Positions 42,134-54,771 of a DNA stretch of 64,000 bases are shown one piece after another; position 1 is the stretch's first letter; the number at the start of each line of letters is the position of its first letter. The notes below the pieces were generated by a model that had not been told where the DNA came from, made no database searches, and worked only from the letters and a program-made list of their open reading frames with translations. This DNA is from Scilla litardierei (Eukaryota > Streptophyta > Magnoliopsida > Asparagales > Asparagaceae), in contig CM061142.1 in the NCBI GenBank assembly GCA_030789695.1, forward strand, positions 357,715,486 to 357,779,485. The letters are read 5' to 3'. The translations under genes were made by a program, and so were the position numbers.

Positions 42134-45100
42134 TGTAACGGCCGCTTTCCGACCGTTCGTATTTCCTGCGTGCACGTGCTTTATCGTGCACGTATTCTTT
42201 TTGGCTATTTCTGAGCTCCGGCATATGCGATGCGATATGCCGTTGCGATCGTTTTGGGGTGTGGGATTTTATAGTAATTGGGAACGTCTTTTCACTGCTC
42301 GTTTTCTCGCGAAACGACTTTGAACGATAGGGGCGTTTTAGTCCTTTGACTCAAAACGCCGTTTCCGATTTTACGTAAATTTTTGGTAGGCATTACGCAC
42401 GATCAGGCTTCTTAGATCTGTGCGTCTCGTCTCCACGATCGCCCCTGTATTTTCGGATTAATTTTCTGACGCCCGGATTGAAAGATATCTCTCGGAGAAA
42501 TCTCGACCGTTGACTTGCCCAGTCAGTTTCAAATTTCGAAATTTGATAGCCAAATCTGGCTAAATCCTTCATTTAAATCGTTTTAAAATCTTCCATAATC
42601 TGTTCCGCTAATCTCCCATAGACTTACCCCAACCCGTACGCCCTCCATCCCTATACCCCTCTCCCATTTAACCCTTATCATATGGCTATTTAGCAAACCC
42701 AAAATATTATATAATATTAAACCCCAAATTATAAACCCTAACCCTAAACAATTTCACCAGCAGCCCTAGGGCTCTCAGCCAAGCCGCCACCAAAATTCAC
42801 CCCCATTTCTGATCTCTCCCTCTCCCCCATCTCTCTCTCTCCCTCACGGCGCCGTCGCGCACCCCTAACCACGGCCACCCTCCGACGAGATCCCGCCGCC
42901 GGCTCCCCCGCGAGGCCCCCTTCGTTCGCCGAGCCGTCACCACAGATCCCCTCACTTCGTGGCTCCGACCCCGTGCAGCGCAGCCCTCTGCGCCGCTGCG
43001 CTGCCGCGCGTGCTCCCTCCTCAGCAGCGGACCCCGATGCCGGCTCCTCCCTCGCATCCCACGGCGAGGCGCCGCCGTAATCTCGACCACCGACACCGCT
43101 CCGGTGTCCCCGAATGCCACCGCTGCTGATCTCTGGCCACCGCTCGATGCTGTCATTCTCGACCACTCGACGCCGATCACCCCCCCATGTCACCCTCGCC
43201 CTCGTGTTCGCAGGAGCCCCGACGGCCTGATCTCGCCGTGGCAATGCCAGCCGGTGGCTGCTCCTCACAGGGAAGGCCGACAGCAGCAAGGCTGCTGCCC
43301 TTTACCGGTCATCTCCGGCCAGCACAACCCCCTCTCGACGCATGCGCCCCCAACGCCGCCGCCATCGGGGGTTTCCGCCGCAGCACAAGAGCGGCAGCCC
43401 CCACCGGCACTGCGAGACCCCGACCGTCGCGATCCCGACCCGTCGCCGTCGGGCTCTTCTCCTCATCACTTTGCGCCGCCCTGAGGTGAAGTGCCGCCCA
43501 GCACTTGGATCTACGGCCAAGACCCATGAACGGAGACTCCCTTGCGAGCAAGCGATCAACGTGAATCAACTGGCAAGTGCATCACATTCATGTTACTAGT
43601 AGGTGGGTACAAGGGTACACACTTTGTTATGCAAGGGTGGAGCCACGTGAACAATTTATGGGATATAATTATTATATAGGTATAGTTATTAAAGTTTACT
43701 ATATTGTGGTATGTTGTAATTGGTCACAGTTTAATTTTATAAGCTATCATATTGGCATTGTATGATAACATTACATCTAATAAGAAAGACCCTAATGATA
43801 TTAGTCTAGATTGTTTTGATGATGTTATAATTGGCAACTGAACTTAACTAGCATGTTAATAACTTAATAATACGGTGATATCACGCTAGTAACATTAGTA
43901 TTGATGTTAACCTGATTACTCGTAGGATTGATAACTTATGTACGCTTCATTATTACCGACTGGGTGATCCTTACTGCGCTACCCGCAGTTGAGGAACCGA
44001 CGAGGCCGTGCCGTTTCAGATCCGTCACCGTTCAGAACCGACACCAGGTCCCCGCTCAGTGGTCGTTTCTGGTTAGTCCCCCTAACATGTAGCAAAAAAC
44101 CACACCGTAGCAAACTGAAAACCTAATCTAAAATCTGTCAACGTGAACTAAATTTACTTTCTGCATCTGTAAAACGTTTTCCACCGTAGAAATCGACCAT
44201 CGGACGACTTTTCTGTGCACATAGGGTAGTGGTCGATCTGGGTTGAACAAAACATCAAAATTTGATTTTTTTGACGAATAGGATAGTCCCGATAACCTAG
44301 AAATGAACCCTAATAGGATGTGATGAAATTGAGACCTGACACTGTCACCGTGGCGCTATTTCAAACGGACTTCCGGGGACGAGACGCTTGGACGAGGCGC
44401 TTCGGGAGGACGACACACTCGCCATCGCAGGCAAGTGTACCCACTTGCACTTTTGGCCGTGATTAGGCCTTAGTTGGTTAGAACTGATAACTGTGAACAA
44501 ATAGAACCGGACGTGAAATGATAGCGTCCGGGACGACCCCTGACGGCTCAGACTTGACGACGAAGTCTGAGTCCAACAACAACTTTTGACACCGTAGGAT
44601 TACCTTGTGTGTGTGTGCGTGTGGACACCCTAGAATAACTCTCCCGTACACTGGTCGTGTCATGTCCCTGTTACACAAAAAGCCTTCGGGCGTTTCAGAT
44701 GCTCTCCTTGCGGGAGTGATCTCCGTGATACAAAAAAGCCTTCGGGCGTTTCAGATTCTTCCCGAGCGGAAGTGATCTCCGTGATACAAAAGCCTGTGGG
44801 CGTTTCAGGTGCTTCCCTAGCGGAAGTGATCTATGCACTTCTTGTCCTGAGTTCTGGGGTTTGGGGTCGGGTTGAGCGTGCGCACGGGGAGAGGGTCTGA
44901 TCTCCCTCAACCCGTAAGGCGTGAACCCTTCGTGTCTCACGTGTCGTGTCCTGTCCGGCTTGTCTTGTCTAGTTCCGTCTTGTCCTGTCACTTTTAGGAT
45001 AGTCCCGTAGTTGGTAGCACACGCTACGACTACTACCTGTCCCGTTTTACTTTCCTGCTGTGTTACTTCCTTTTACGTTACTCTGTTATAACCACATCAT

Positions 45101-45648
45101 GCTAATCAACCGGTAAACTGTCTTGTAAAAGAACCTCAGCATGCTAATCAACCAGTAAACCGTTGTTTAAAGTTTGGCGCACTTGCAGTAAAGTCTAACC
45201 CTTCTTGTAGACTTTACCTGACGTACAGTTCCTTTCTCTTGGGTGCTGTACGTCAGGTGCTCAGCCAGAGTTCATGGACGAGGCAGACTCACTGGAGTAC
45301 GAGGAGCCGAGGACGTCGTCCCAGAGTACGTGCCCGACGAGGACCAGACCTAGAGGTCTTTTTAGTCGTCACTTTCAGAGGTTACTGTTTTTAGTTTACT
45401 TTTAAATATTTCGTTGCCATGCTTAGGCTTCTTTTTAGACTTTGTACTCGTTGGATATTATATCTCTATTTTAATGAATGCAACTTCCTTTATGTACTTT
45501 CTGTTGTTTCGAACTTTACTAATGCAAGAACCTGAAATTTTAAAATGGTACCCCTACAGACGCTTATTGGGTCCGAGCTTCTCAGCTCTGGCCTAAGCAG
45601 GCATTAGTCACGCTTCGCCTCCGTATTTTTAGGAAGCGGGGCGTGACA
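42134..45648 (+). repeat. 5' LTR of LARD-3 (3515 bp)
   Basis: Begins with TGTAACGGCCG and a CGTGCACGTGC..CGTGCACG repeat homologous to the LARD-1 LTR start, and shares GCGAAACGACTTTG with it. It then has a GC-rich leader (42780-43500), AT-rich sequence, a TTCGGGCGTTTCAGAT minisatellite (44680-44835, about 58-bp units), and the shared 3' part. Some stretches mirror LARD-1 closely, for example the TAGGATAGTCCC region at 44279 and its reverse complement near 5475. Confidence 0.85.
42780..43500. repeat. GC-rich CTCTCC/CGCCG leader block in LARD-3 LTR
   Basis: A CT-rich run (42815-42845) precedes about 650 bases of very high GC. ORFs of 85-181 codons exist on both strands (the longest is minus 42744-43289) but none has a recognisable domain. 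The 3' LTR copy at 57990-58449 has an extra CCCTGACCACGG...-type segment of about 45 bases that breaks the frames. It looks like a promoter/leader island, possibly of host-gene origin. Confidence 0.5.
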
Positions 45649-48342
45649 GGTTTTAGTGGTGGATCATGCAGGTCATGCAAAAGTTCGGAACAATAAATGT
45701 ACCGCATTCATTTAATATTCACGTACAAGTCTGAATTAGACTTACCCAGTCTTAGATGGTAGGAAGACTTAGGTAGACATCCCAGTTGGATAGTCAGACA
45801 CCTTGGTTAAGATTTAGTCATCCTCGTCCTAGGATATCTTAGTGGCCCACCCCTGACTCTGACCGTGTTAGATTTCTAGAGCCTTCTTTAGTCGTTTGCT
45901 CGGGTCCATCGACTTCGGGCCCATCAGAACTAACCTTGATTCTCTTAGGAACTTTCCCATTAGGTCCTGGTTACAGTCTAGCTCATTAGGAAATCTTAGT
46001 GCCGAGCTCTCATGATCTTTAGACGACCCGATAATTAGAATCCCTAATTTCTAGCGCCTCCCTGATCATTACCCTTTCGTGTGATCGACCGAGGAACCCC
46101 ATCGTAGCTTCGTAAATCAAATCCTAAGTATATCCATCATGCGATCTTTTCCTTCCTCCCGATTCACGTGATCGTTTCCTGACGATTATCGTCGATCCTG
46201 CGAATCCCTTCTTTGACCAATTCTGCTTCCTCTAAAAGTATTTTCGAAATTTATTATTAAGTTTTTCGCTCAGCTTAATTTTCTTAGAAAACCCCTATAC
46301 TATATATTTAAAAGTTCTTGTTTTTCGGTTGAATTAAAATTCTTTTATTGACTATTGAAACCTTCTTGGTCGTAAATCCTTAAGTTACTATCTCGTACAC
46401 GCTTTCGAATCATTATCTTTCGTATTTCGGTTTTGAAACTTGTTACCATTTTGAAAATTCAATATTATTCTTTTTATAAAAACTACCAAAATTTCTAACC
46501 AACTACATACGTACTTTAGAATATTTTATAAACCAAAAGGGACTTTAGATTTCTTTTTGTATATATAAATATGCATATATATAGCAGCCCTATATTCTTC
46601 GTGCTTATACTTCAAGAATCCTTGTTTAAAACTTATTTTCGTTTGCAAAACAATCGTTTCTCACCCTACCCATCCTACTTTCGTCTTACTTTTTCCAAAA
46701 TTTTAATTTGCTACATCAGCTCACTTTTAAGTATATAAATATATGTATATTTTTAAAAGTATATGATACCATATTTTACACGTAATTCTCCCGTCATTAA
46801 TCTAGTTATTTTGAAGAATATTTTTTCGTTCCATCCAACCAATTATCTCCTTGCCCCGCCTTACTTGAACTCGTTCCTTCCGATTTATTTCGTTACACTT
46901 TTGGTTTCTGTTTCCTTTATTTGATGTAGACATTAGTCCTTGTAGTTGTTTATAGGAGTAGGCCTTTGGTAGGTGATGTTGTCGTGATGCATGAGTATAG
47001 ATAGAGTGCGTAGACTTGTATGAGTGTGTGTTCTTTAGGATTCCGATGATTGCCTTTTGTGTCTTGAATGTGTACTCAGTGTTAACCATGATATGATTGA
47101 AGTTGTCTGAATGACGGTATTCAAACGTATATGAATAGGGTCATCGCAGGCAATTTCCTTAGACGTAGTTTTTCGCGATTATAGAATAGCTTAACTTTGA
47201 CTGAATGTGATTGTATCAAAACTTTGTTTTCTTTTAAACCAACCCCTTTAAAGTTTTTGAAATTAGCTGACAAGATCACAAATCAATTATATTTCCTCAT
47301 CCATTACCACGACTCCATACGTTTTTCCAAATGTTTTTTAAAAAAAATGTGTCACTGGTTTTAAGTTTCCCTTTTCTCTTCTCTTTCTCTCCATTTAGAA
47401 ATGTTATGTTATGGTTGTTATAGTTTTGGGACTAGCTATTATTATTGGAGGATTTTGTTTGCGGGTAGGCTCAGAGTGAAATGAGATGCGTTGTATCGGT
47501 GATTAGTTGGTTTTGAATAACAAGGATATTAGATCAGATTTTTTTCGGATGAAAAGAATGAGCTGTCCAAGACTTATTTATAAAACCGAAGTGTGGCGGA
47601 CTCGATGGAGAATCCTGGTTGAATGAGATTATATGCGAGAAGATGAGAACCTATCAGATTTGAGGCTTAGACGAATGGTAGATAGGGATGGCTACAGAGT
47701 ATGGTAGGAGTTATAGTGATCATGAGATTGAGTAGAGCTTTTATTAGCATCGAGACTTGATTGTTGAGTTGACGTGAGATAACACGACGTGTTGAGATAA
47801 ATGGATGTTTAGGTTGTCGGATTTAATATTGGTTGAAAATAATTATAATAAGTAGGAGGAGATGTGATTTTGATAGTTCGATTATTTGGCGGATAAATTT
47901 ATGGGAAGATATGACACAGAATGTATTGAGGACACGGCGGTTGTTGATTTGTGAAGGTATTATAAGATAGACAAAGTTTTCGTCTTGGATTGGTGATCGA
48001 CTAGAACATCATTTTAGCGACTGATTAATATTGGGAAGAGATTGAGAAAATTTAAAGATGTTATGGAGCGATGATGTTTAATAGAGTGGTATGGTATGAG
48101 AAGATGATTATTATTCTTTTGTGAGGACTTGGAGTTAGAAATTTCAGCAGCAGTGATGGGTCTATGGTTAAGTCTTAGGATGTGAGATTAGTTGTGGCAT
48201 TATCCAGTGAAAAGAAGGGTTATGAAGGATTAATTAAAGAACATTGGTTGAAGTTATAAGATTAGCGATCTATAGGTATAGTCATGAGAGTTTTGGGGTA
48301 TGAGGTTATATAGATGTTATTATTGTTAGTATGAGTGATTCC
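45649..48342 (+). repeat. LARD-3 internal region, left part
   Basis: It opens GGTTTTAGTGGTGGATCATG. Region 46200-46700 holds the same T-rich repeat words as LARD-2 (TTCGAAATTTATTATTAAGTT, CTATATATTTAAAAGTT, TTTCGGTTTTGAAACTT). 46900-48340 is G/T-rich and A-rich with little C; it pairs with LARD-1 770-2300 in reverse. No gene is present. Confidence 0.72.
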
Positions 48343-50808
48343 TGTTGGGGTTTTGGCGGACCCCCAGAGCTCGGATCCGTATCCGTCCTGAGTTGGACGG
48401 ACCACGGAGGCACAAAATCGCAGCGGAAAAACAGAAATCAAAATTTCTAGACTAGCTAAACTATTTAGCTAGGCTCTGGGTAACCAGAACCCAGCCCGAT
48501 CTATGCCGACTTGGAGTGGGTCTGACCACTCCAAGAAGGATCTACACTAAGCGACTAATTAAAATTACGCTAAAAACGCTTAATCACATACCCGGAATCT
48601 TGGCCCTGGAGCAGGCAAGATGTACCGCACCGTCTTGAGAAGCTCCTCGTAGCCGAGCCGCGTTGACCCAATCTCCCTGAGCTGCCTCGCACCCTCGCAC
48701 CGATCCACCCGAGCCGCTTTCGCCTTCGAGCCGATCACACGCGGTAGAAAGTTTCACTTGAGAAGAAACCCGTGTCTTAGACGTCCGGATCAGATCCAAA
48801 CCCCCTTCGTAGTCGTGCTAGGACTACTCCGGAGAATAGGAAAGTAGAGAGAGAGATTTAGTCGCGGACCGAGCTTGCTCAATAATTTGGAGCTACCCGA
48901 TCGTTGACTGGTGTGTGTTTCAACGAGGAGAGTGCACCCCTATTTATATAGGGAGTGAGCACTCAACTTCTCGTTGCGGGCAATGTGGGACAATTCCCAT
49001 GAAGAGAAAATTCAATTAAGCCATTTGGCTTAATTTCAACTTTAAAGTTAGCCTTTCACAAAGTCAAACTTTAACTAATTAATTCTCATCACATACTAAA
49101 CTTCAGACACCAAACAAGCTATCAATCAGAAAAGCTTGGAATGGTGAACGCGTAGGAACTGACGGTGACGAATTTCGACTTCGTTTGACCCCTCAAACAA
49201 TTGCTCAAAGTTTAGCAATTTACACAAAATTCGTAGCCGTCATTAGGGTTTACAAAAACCCTAATTTGACTTAAGTTGCGGGCGCGCCCGCCCAAAGGGG
49301 GCAAGGGCGGGCCGCCCGCCCGCAGCTGCAGCGGGCGGGCGCCCGCTGCAAGCAGCGGGCGCTGGCCCGCTGCGTCCAGCGGGCCGTGCCCGCTGCATCA
49401 GCGGGCGCTGGCCCGCTGTGCAGCGGGCCACGCCCGCTGTGCAGCGGGTGCCCGCCCGCTGCACACAGCGGGCCATGCCCGCTGCTGCAGCGGGTCACGC
49501 CCGTTTGCCTTTGCACATGGGCCTTTTGGCCCAGTGGGTCTAACCCACTTCCCCTTGGACTCTTTCTGCGTTTCTGGGCTCGTTTGAGCTCCGATTTGGA
49601 CGCGGTTTGAACCTGTGTTTCGACCGGGACGATCCCGTCATCCAGGTAACCCTTTCCAACAAGTTTGTTCCTACTAAATCCGTTGTAACTAATTTACAAC
49701 ACGTTTAGTCAAAGTTAGCATCTAATGCAACGTTGTGTCCCTATTGCTAATGCGACTAACTTTCACAACTTAACTTGTGAATATCATCAAATGACATTTC
49801 TCTCTATTCTATATTCCTATTACTAAGACACGAATACTACTCGGTGTGAGACCCTTCAGCCTGACCTTACTACAGGTTGGGGCTCGAAACCCCTAGACGA
49901 CGGTCACTACGAGCAGTAGCTGTCGTCCATGTTTCAGAGTCATCATAACGTGATCGACCCTTTGACAAAAAGTGTCATAGGGTTTGCATTGGCCGTGTCA
50001 GTGATGAATTCCGTTAGCTAAAATCCCTTCGTCAAGACTGTGTTTGATGTTGGCCTAGGGTATGGTTTTCTGTCAACCCTATTAGACAACATTGGTCAGT
50101 ATACGGCGGTCTTTATTGTATACACGTTGTACAACTTGCAACGTACCCCGGCCGAGGATTAACATAAAGACCGTACTGAGCCTATAACACTAACTTCCCT
50201 TTAATGGAAGTGACGAATCCCATCTTAGTCACTTACTTACCTAGAGAGCTTCTGGTGCAACCCAACCTAAGATCTTTCATCAGGACTGGTCCTCGAAGCT
50301 AGATCATGGGTCTAAGCTACACCGTCCGTTCACAGGTTTATACAGATGACTTCAGGTCTTAAGGATCAACTAACCTATCATCACCCTAGAGTTATTAAAC
50401 ACAGATCATTAAAGTTAACCATTTAATAACTCTAACTTGGTCGTTCAGTAAACTCATTCTCCAATGAGCACCTGTGTCTCGTCTTCGACTTCGCTAAGTC
50501 GAATGACTATGAGTTCATCATTACCCGAAGGCAAGACGAAGACACAGTGATCTATCCGATATGTCGATATCCAGTTCTCGACACATCTATGATCACGAAC
50601 CGTTTAAGACTTACGTTTCTATTTGGTCTCTTACTTACTCATAATCGAGATCTCATCTAGATATGTAAGGACCTAACTCTAAGTCTATGGATATTATCCA
50701 AGTATATTAATACAAACGATTTTATACTTAGAATAATACGTACCATATACGGTATGAACAAGACGTATAATCAAGATAAATTGCCTTATGGGCACATATC
50801 TTCCTACA
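48343..50808 (-). repeat. 3' LTR of TR-GAG-2 (2466 bp)
   Basis: It has the shortest GC-rich array of the four (49278-49502, 225 bp). It shares small differences with the right LTR of TR-GAG-2 (GGGTAACCAG, CTTAATCACAT) not seen in TR-GAG-1. Confidence 0.9.
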
Positions 50809-52044
50809 TCTCCCACTTGCACTTAGGCTATTTATCTCGGTATCTCATGCCGTTATAGCATATCAGTCACTTTGACATTTGATATGGCAAAACCTAAGAG
50901 TGGTTCTACTAATAAGTATCTACAACGAATTTTAATGGATTGAAATTACATCTCTTGATCACACAGGTTGATCCTTTGGAAAAATGATCTGGATCAATTT
51001 TCCTAACTTTGTATAGCTAACAGTTGGCTTATACGATTTAGATGTGGGGTCTAACATTTCCGTAAGTCAGTTCTAGCTCACTTCACTTTATTGTGTCAAT
51101 ATGTCAATTACATATTTGACACCCTAAGTCTCTATATATACTATTAAATCAAAACAATTTTGACTTAATGATTTATATAGAAGATTCATTAAAGTGAAAA
51201 ATCCTTTTTACTTAGTCCGAAAAACGGAACTATGTATATTAATACGCTCCCACTGACTTTAAGAATTACCTGGTCAAATTTCTTCAACATAATATCTAAA
51301 TCATATTTAGATTTATGAGCAAAAATAACCATTTGGTAAGTGCCTTAGATGGAATGTATAAGTGTCAGATTCGGTTTGACGAATGAGTCAAGTCAAGATC
51401 ATTTTAAGGAATCTTGACATTGACTCGTTCAATCAAAACGTTCTACACTGTACAAATTCCTTTAACCACATTTAGTATTAACTCTTTTAATAACTAAATG
51501 CAGATGATCAAGAATTAATCTTGATGTGCGTATTATTGTGATCGCACACAATTTATACGTCCCCTGGAACCTACACTTAACTACTGATTGACTTCTAGCA
51601 TTTAGTCAGCTCCAAAATCAATATTATCGAAGCAATACACCATTATTCGAAAATATACGCAACCATCACAGAAAAGCCACATCCACAGAATTTGAGCCAA
51701 TTCAATTTCAATTGCAACAAACGAGACATCCATTCCAAAACAACGGGTTCATAAAAGGAACCTCAATTTGTTTATCAAAATAAACCTTGAGTGCAAAGCA
51801 CTCATTCATTGTTTTCGATCCTTAAAGATGATACATTTTATTCAAATAAGAAAAATATCATCTCCATCACGATCAGCGTCTCCAGAAGTCTTTGAGCGGT
51901 CCCAGCAGCAACTGTTGCTTTAATTACCGACCGATCTCTGTACTTCTCCAATCTCCAGTTCTTATCAGCCACCTGTATACAGTACACAGATGTCTATAAG
52001 TTTCTCATACTATATGAATGGAAATAATTGCATTTAATTGAATT
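50809..52044 (-). repeat. TR-GAG-2 3' non-coding region and polypurine tract
   Basis: Collinear with 17703-18939. The polypurine tract is at 50809-50824 in minus sense. No coding region. Confidence 0.75.
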
Positions 52045-52869
52045 TTAATTTGTACCTGAGGTAGAGGCATCAGTATGCCCCTTCTTCTTCTCTGCAAGAT
52101 AGATCTTGCAGTTCCTCTTCCAGTGGCCAATCTTGTGGCAATGGAAGCACTCAGATTTCGACGGGGCCCCTTTGTTCTTCTTCTTCCCATTCTTAGCCTT
52201 CGCAGGTTGTGGGACCTGCCTCTTCTTTCCTTTGCCTTTCGGCTGGTCGGAAGTAGCAGAGCCAACAACCAGTGCAGCCGGCTTCTTATGAATCTCCTCA
52301 AACTGCCGGAGCATATTGAGGAGACCCGGAAGATCCGTCTCAAGGCTGTTCATTATAAAGCCAGTTATAAAAGGCTTAAAATCGGGAGTCAAAGACTTTA
52401 GGATAATGTCCGTGGACATCTCATTGTCCAGGACAAATCCTAACTGGACGGCGTCCTCCACGTACCCGATCATCTTGATAACATGATCTTGTACGGGTTC
52501 CGTCCCCATCTTGGTGCCCCAGAGGTTGCTAGTGGCCTCGAACTTGGCAGCTCTTGATCGCTTGCCATACAACTCTTGTGCGTTGAGGAGCATGCTTTGA
52601 ACATCCATATGTTCATGCTTCCTCTGCAACTCGTTGGTCATCGAAGCCAGAGTAAGGCACCTGGCCTTCTCTGCATCCCTCTGGTACAATTTTTAGGCTT
52701 CCTTTTCCTCGTGGGTCGAATCTTCATCCGGCTTATCTGGAGCGTCCTCGAACAGTACGTATCCTATTCCGGCTAGGGAAAGGACCAACTTGATGTTCCT
52801 AAGCCAGTCTTTGTAGTTCGTTCCATCCAGCACGTTCTTCTCAACCATGTATCTAAGTCCCGAATCCAT
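52045..52869 (-). pseudogene. gag: Ty1/copia gag of TR-GAG-2 with a nonsense mutation
   Basis: It has the same 825-base extent as the intact gag at 18940-19764 and differs by only a few substitutions, including the same CFHCHKIGHWKRNC knuckle. Codon TAC (Tyr, 19588-19590 in TR-GAG-1) is TAA at 52693-52695, so translation from the first ATG (52867-52869) would stop after about 58 residues. A downstream 214-codon frame remains open to the normal end. The change is either a post-insertion hit or an inherited defect. Confidence 0.9.
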
Positions 52870-54758
52870 TCTGTATTTTATAGATACTATAGTTAGTAAA
52901 TGTTCGTAGTATAGTTTTAATGGTTTTAATAAAACTATAGTCTCCCACTAAATTTATTTAAAGCCATAATAATAAACAATTTATTATAAAATAATATTTG
53001 TGAGAGAGGGATCCGACTACCCAGAGTCTGACAACCTTGAGTGTATCTCAACAAGTTGTCCGACTCTGCAGTCGGTAGACGAACTCGTCGTCAATCATAT
53101 TTACTATGATTCCATATCGATTTTTACCCCTAGTCATTTGTGATCATGAGTGTGCTCAACCGGATCACAATGGCTAGCCTAGTCGGACCCTTGTTTTCGT
53201 GTCTAGCCTGACTTGCCCCCTTGCTCGGTGTATGCACGACGCGCCGGTTTGAGTCAGGTCTTAGACTACATTCTTGGTTAGACTTACGCCGAAGCTCGAG
53301 GGATGAGACAACGGTTTTAGTCAGGTTAAGATGTCAATCAAGAAATCGGTTTCTATTAGATTGACATGTCACGGCTTGAGTGTAGCTCAACAACGGGAAC
53401 ATGTTTCTTACAGTTGCCAACTCCTAAAACAAGGAGGGCTACGATTTATCTTGAACAAGATTATTATCGTATTGACTTAGGTATAGTCGATGGACTTACA
53501 TAGTCATGAATCGACTCCTTGCGGTCCAGCGGACGCGGCCAGGGAATTGACTAAGCCAGGACCACTTGTTACCCAGTCTAGCTAGGTTGGTCCAAAAACT
53601 TTAGCCAAGCACATTGACCGACATCATGATCCATTGAAGGAGTTGTCATCAATCTTATGTTTTCCAAACAACTAAATGGCTTTTAATAAAAACAACTAGT
53701 TAATCCTTATCAACTAGTGGATCCTAAAATTCAAAATTTTTCAGATTGGTTGAACATCTTTTATTAATTCCTTATCAACTATAAGGTTCTACGTTCAACT
53801 TACTACCCCAATCTAATTAGGATTTATAAAACAATTCAACATTTTGTCTTTTATGAAAATCATTAATTAAACGATTTAATGAAAGCATTTACAAACAAGG
53901 GGACTACCCTAATCTGGTATTAGGTTCGATGTTGTTTTGTTTTATCAAACGTAGCATGTCACTATCATGTTTTAATGGCTAACCTAACAAGGTTTGTGTA
54001 TACATTATACAAATACAACATGAAATGAAAACTAACTTTATCCGCATAAAAGAAAGTTTCATTTTAAGTGACATATAAAAGGTATTTGCAAGTTTAAAAA
54101 ATTATCTATATAATACAAACATGCAAATCTAAATTTTAACACTTAAAATTAAAGATTAAAATTTTAAAGCCTTTCACAAAAATTTTATCTCATAAAACTA
54201 AGTCGTACAAAATTATCTAATAATTTTAAACCTAGGCCTTTAAAAAATTTTTAACCTTATTTCTAAAATTAAAATATCACATAAAAATTTTAGAAACAAC
54301 TATGTAATAAAAGAAATTAATTTATGTTTCATCTCATGAAAATAAAACATTTCTATTATTAAAATGATTTTAAAACTCTTTTAAAACTTTTAGAAATCCT
54401 TTTATAAGCTTTCAAATAAAGTTTAAAGATTTCTAACTTTTATGTTACTAAAGAAAAATTCTTAAATTTCAAAAATAAAACTTTTCTAAAGTTTACATAA
54501 ACTTTAAACACCCTTAAAAATTTTTATGTCTCATAAAAATTTAATAAAGTATTTAAAATAAAAGAGACTACCTTTAGAATTATCGCATAAAAATAATTGT
54601 CCCAAAAATTAAAACAAATTTCCGTGTTGCAAAATTAATTTTTGAAACACAAAATTATTTTCAAAACTAATTTAACAAAAAAAAGTTTTGCGTATTAAAG
54701 CTAAGCATTTTTTAACTATTTAAAAAAGTCGCTATAGTAGATCTATAGCATAACCGAT
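52870..54758 (-). repeat. TR-GAG-2 5' leader, non-coding
   Basis: AT-rich and near-identical to 19765-21653. The Met-tRNA primer site TGGTATCAGAGC is on the minus strand at 54759-54770. Confidence 0.75.
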
Positions 54759-54770
54759 GCTCTGATACCA
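54759..54770 (-). other. primer-binding site of TR-GAG-2
   Basis: Same TGGTATCAGAGC as TR-GAG-1, one base from the LTR. Confidence 0.9.
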
Positions 54771-54771
54771 C

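Noticed and set aside
42744..43289. 181-codon minus-strand ORF in the LARD-3 LTR
   Set aside because: GC-driven open frame; frames are broken by indels in the 3' LTR copy and no domain is recognisable.
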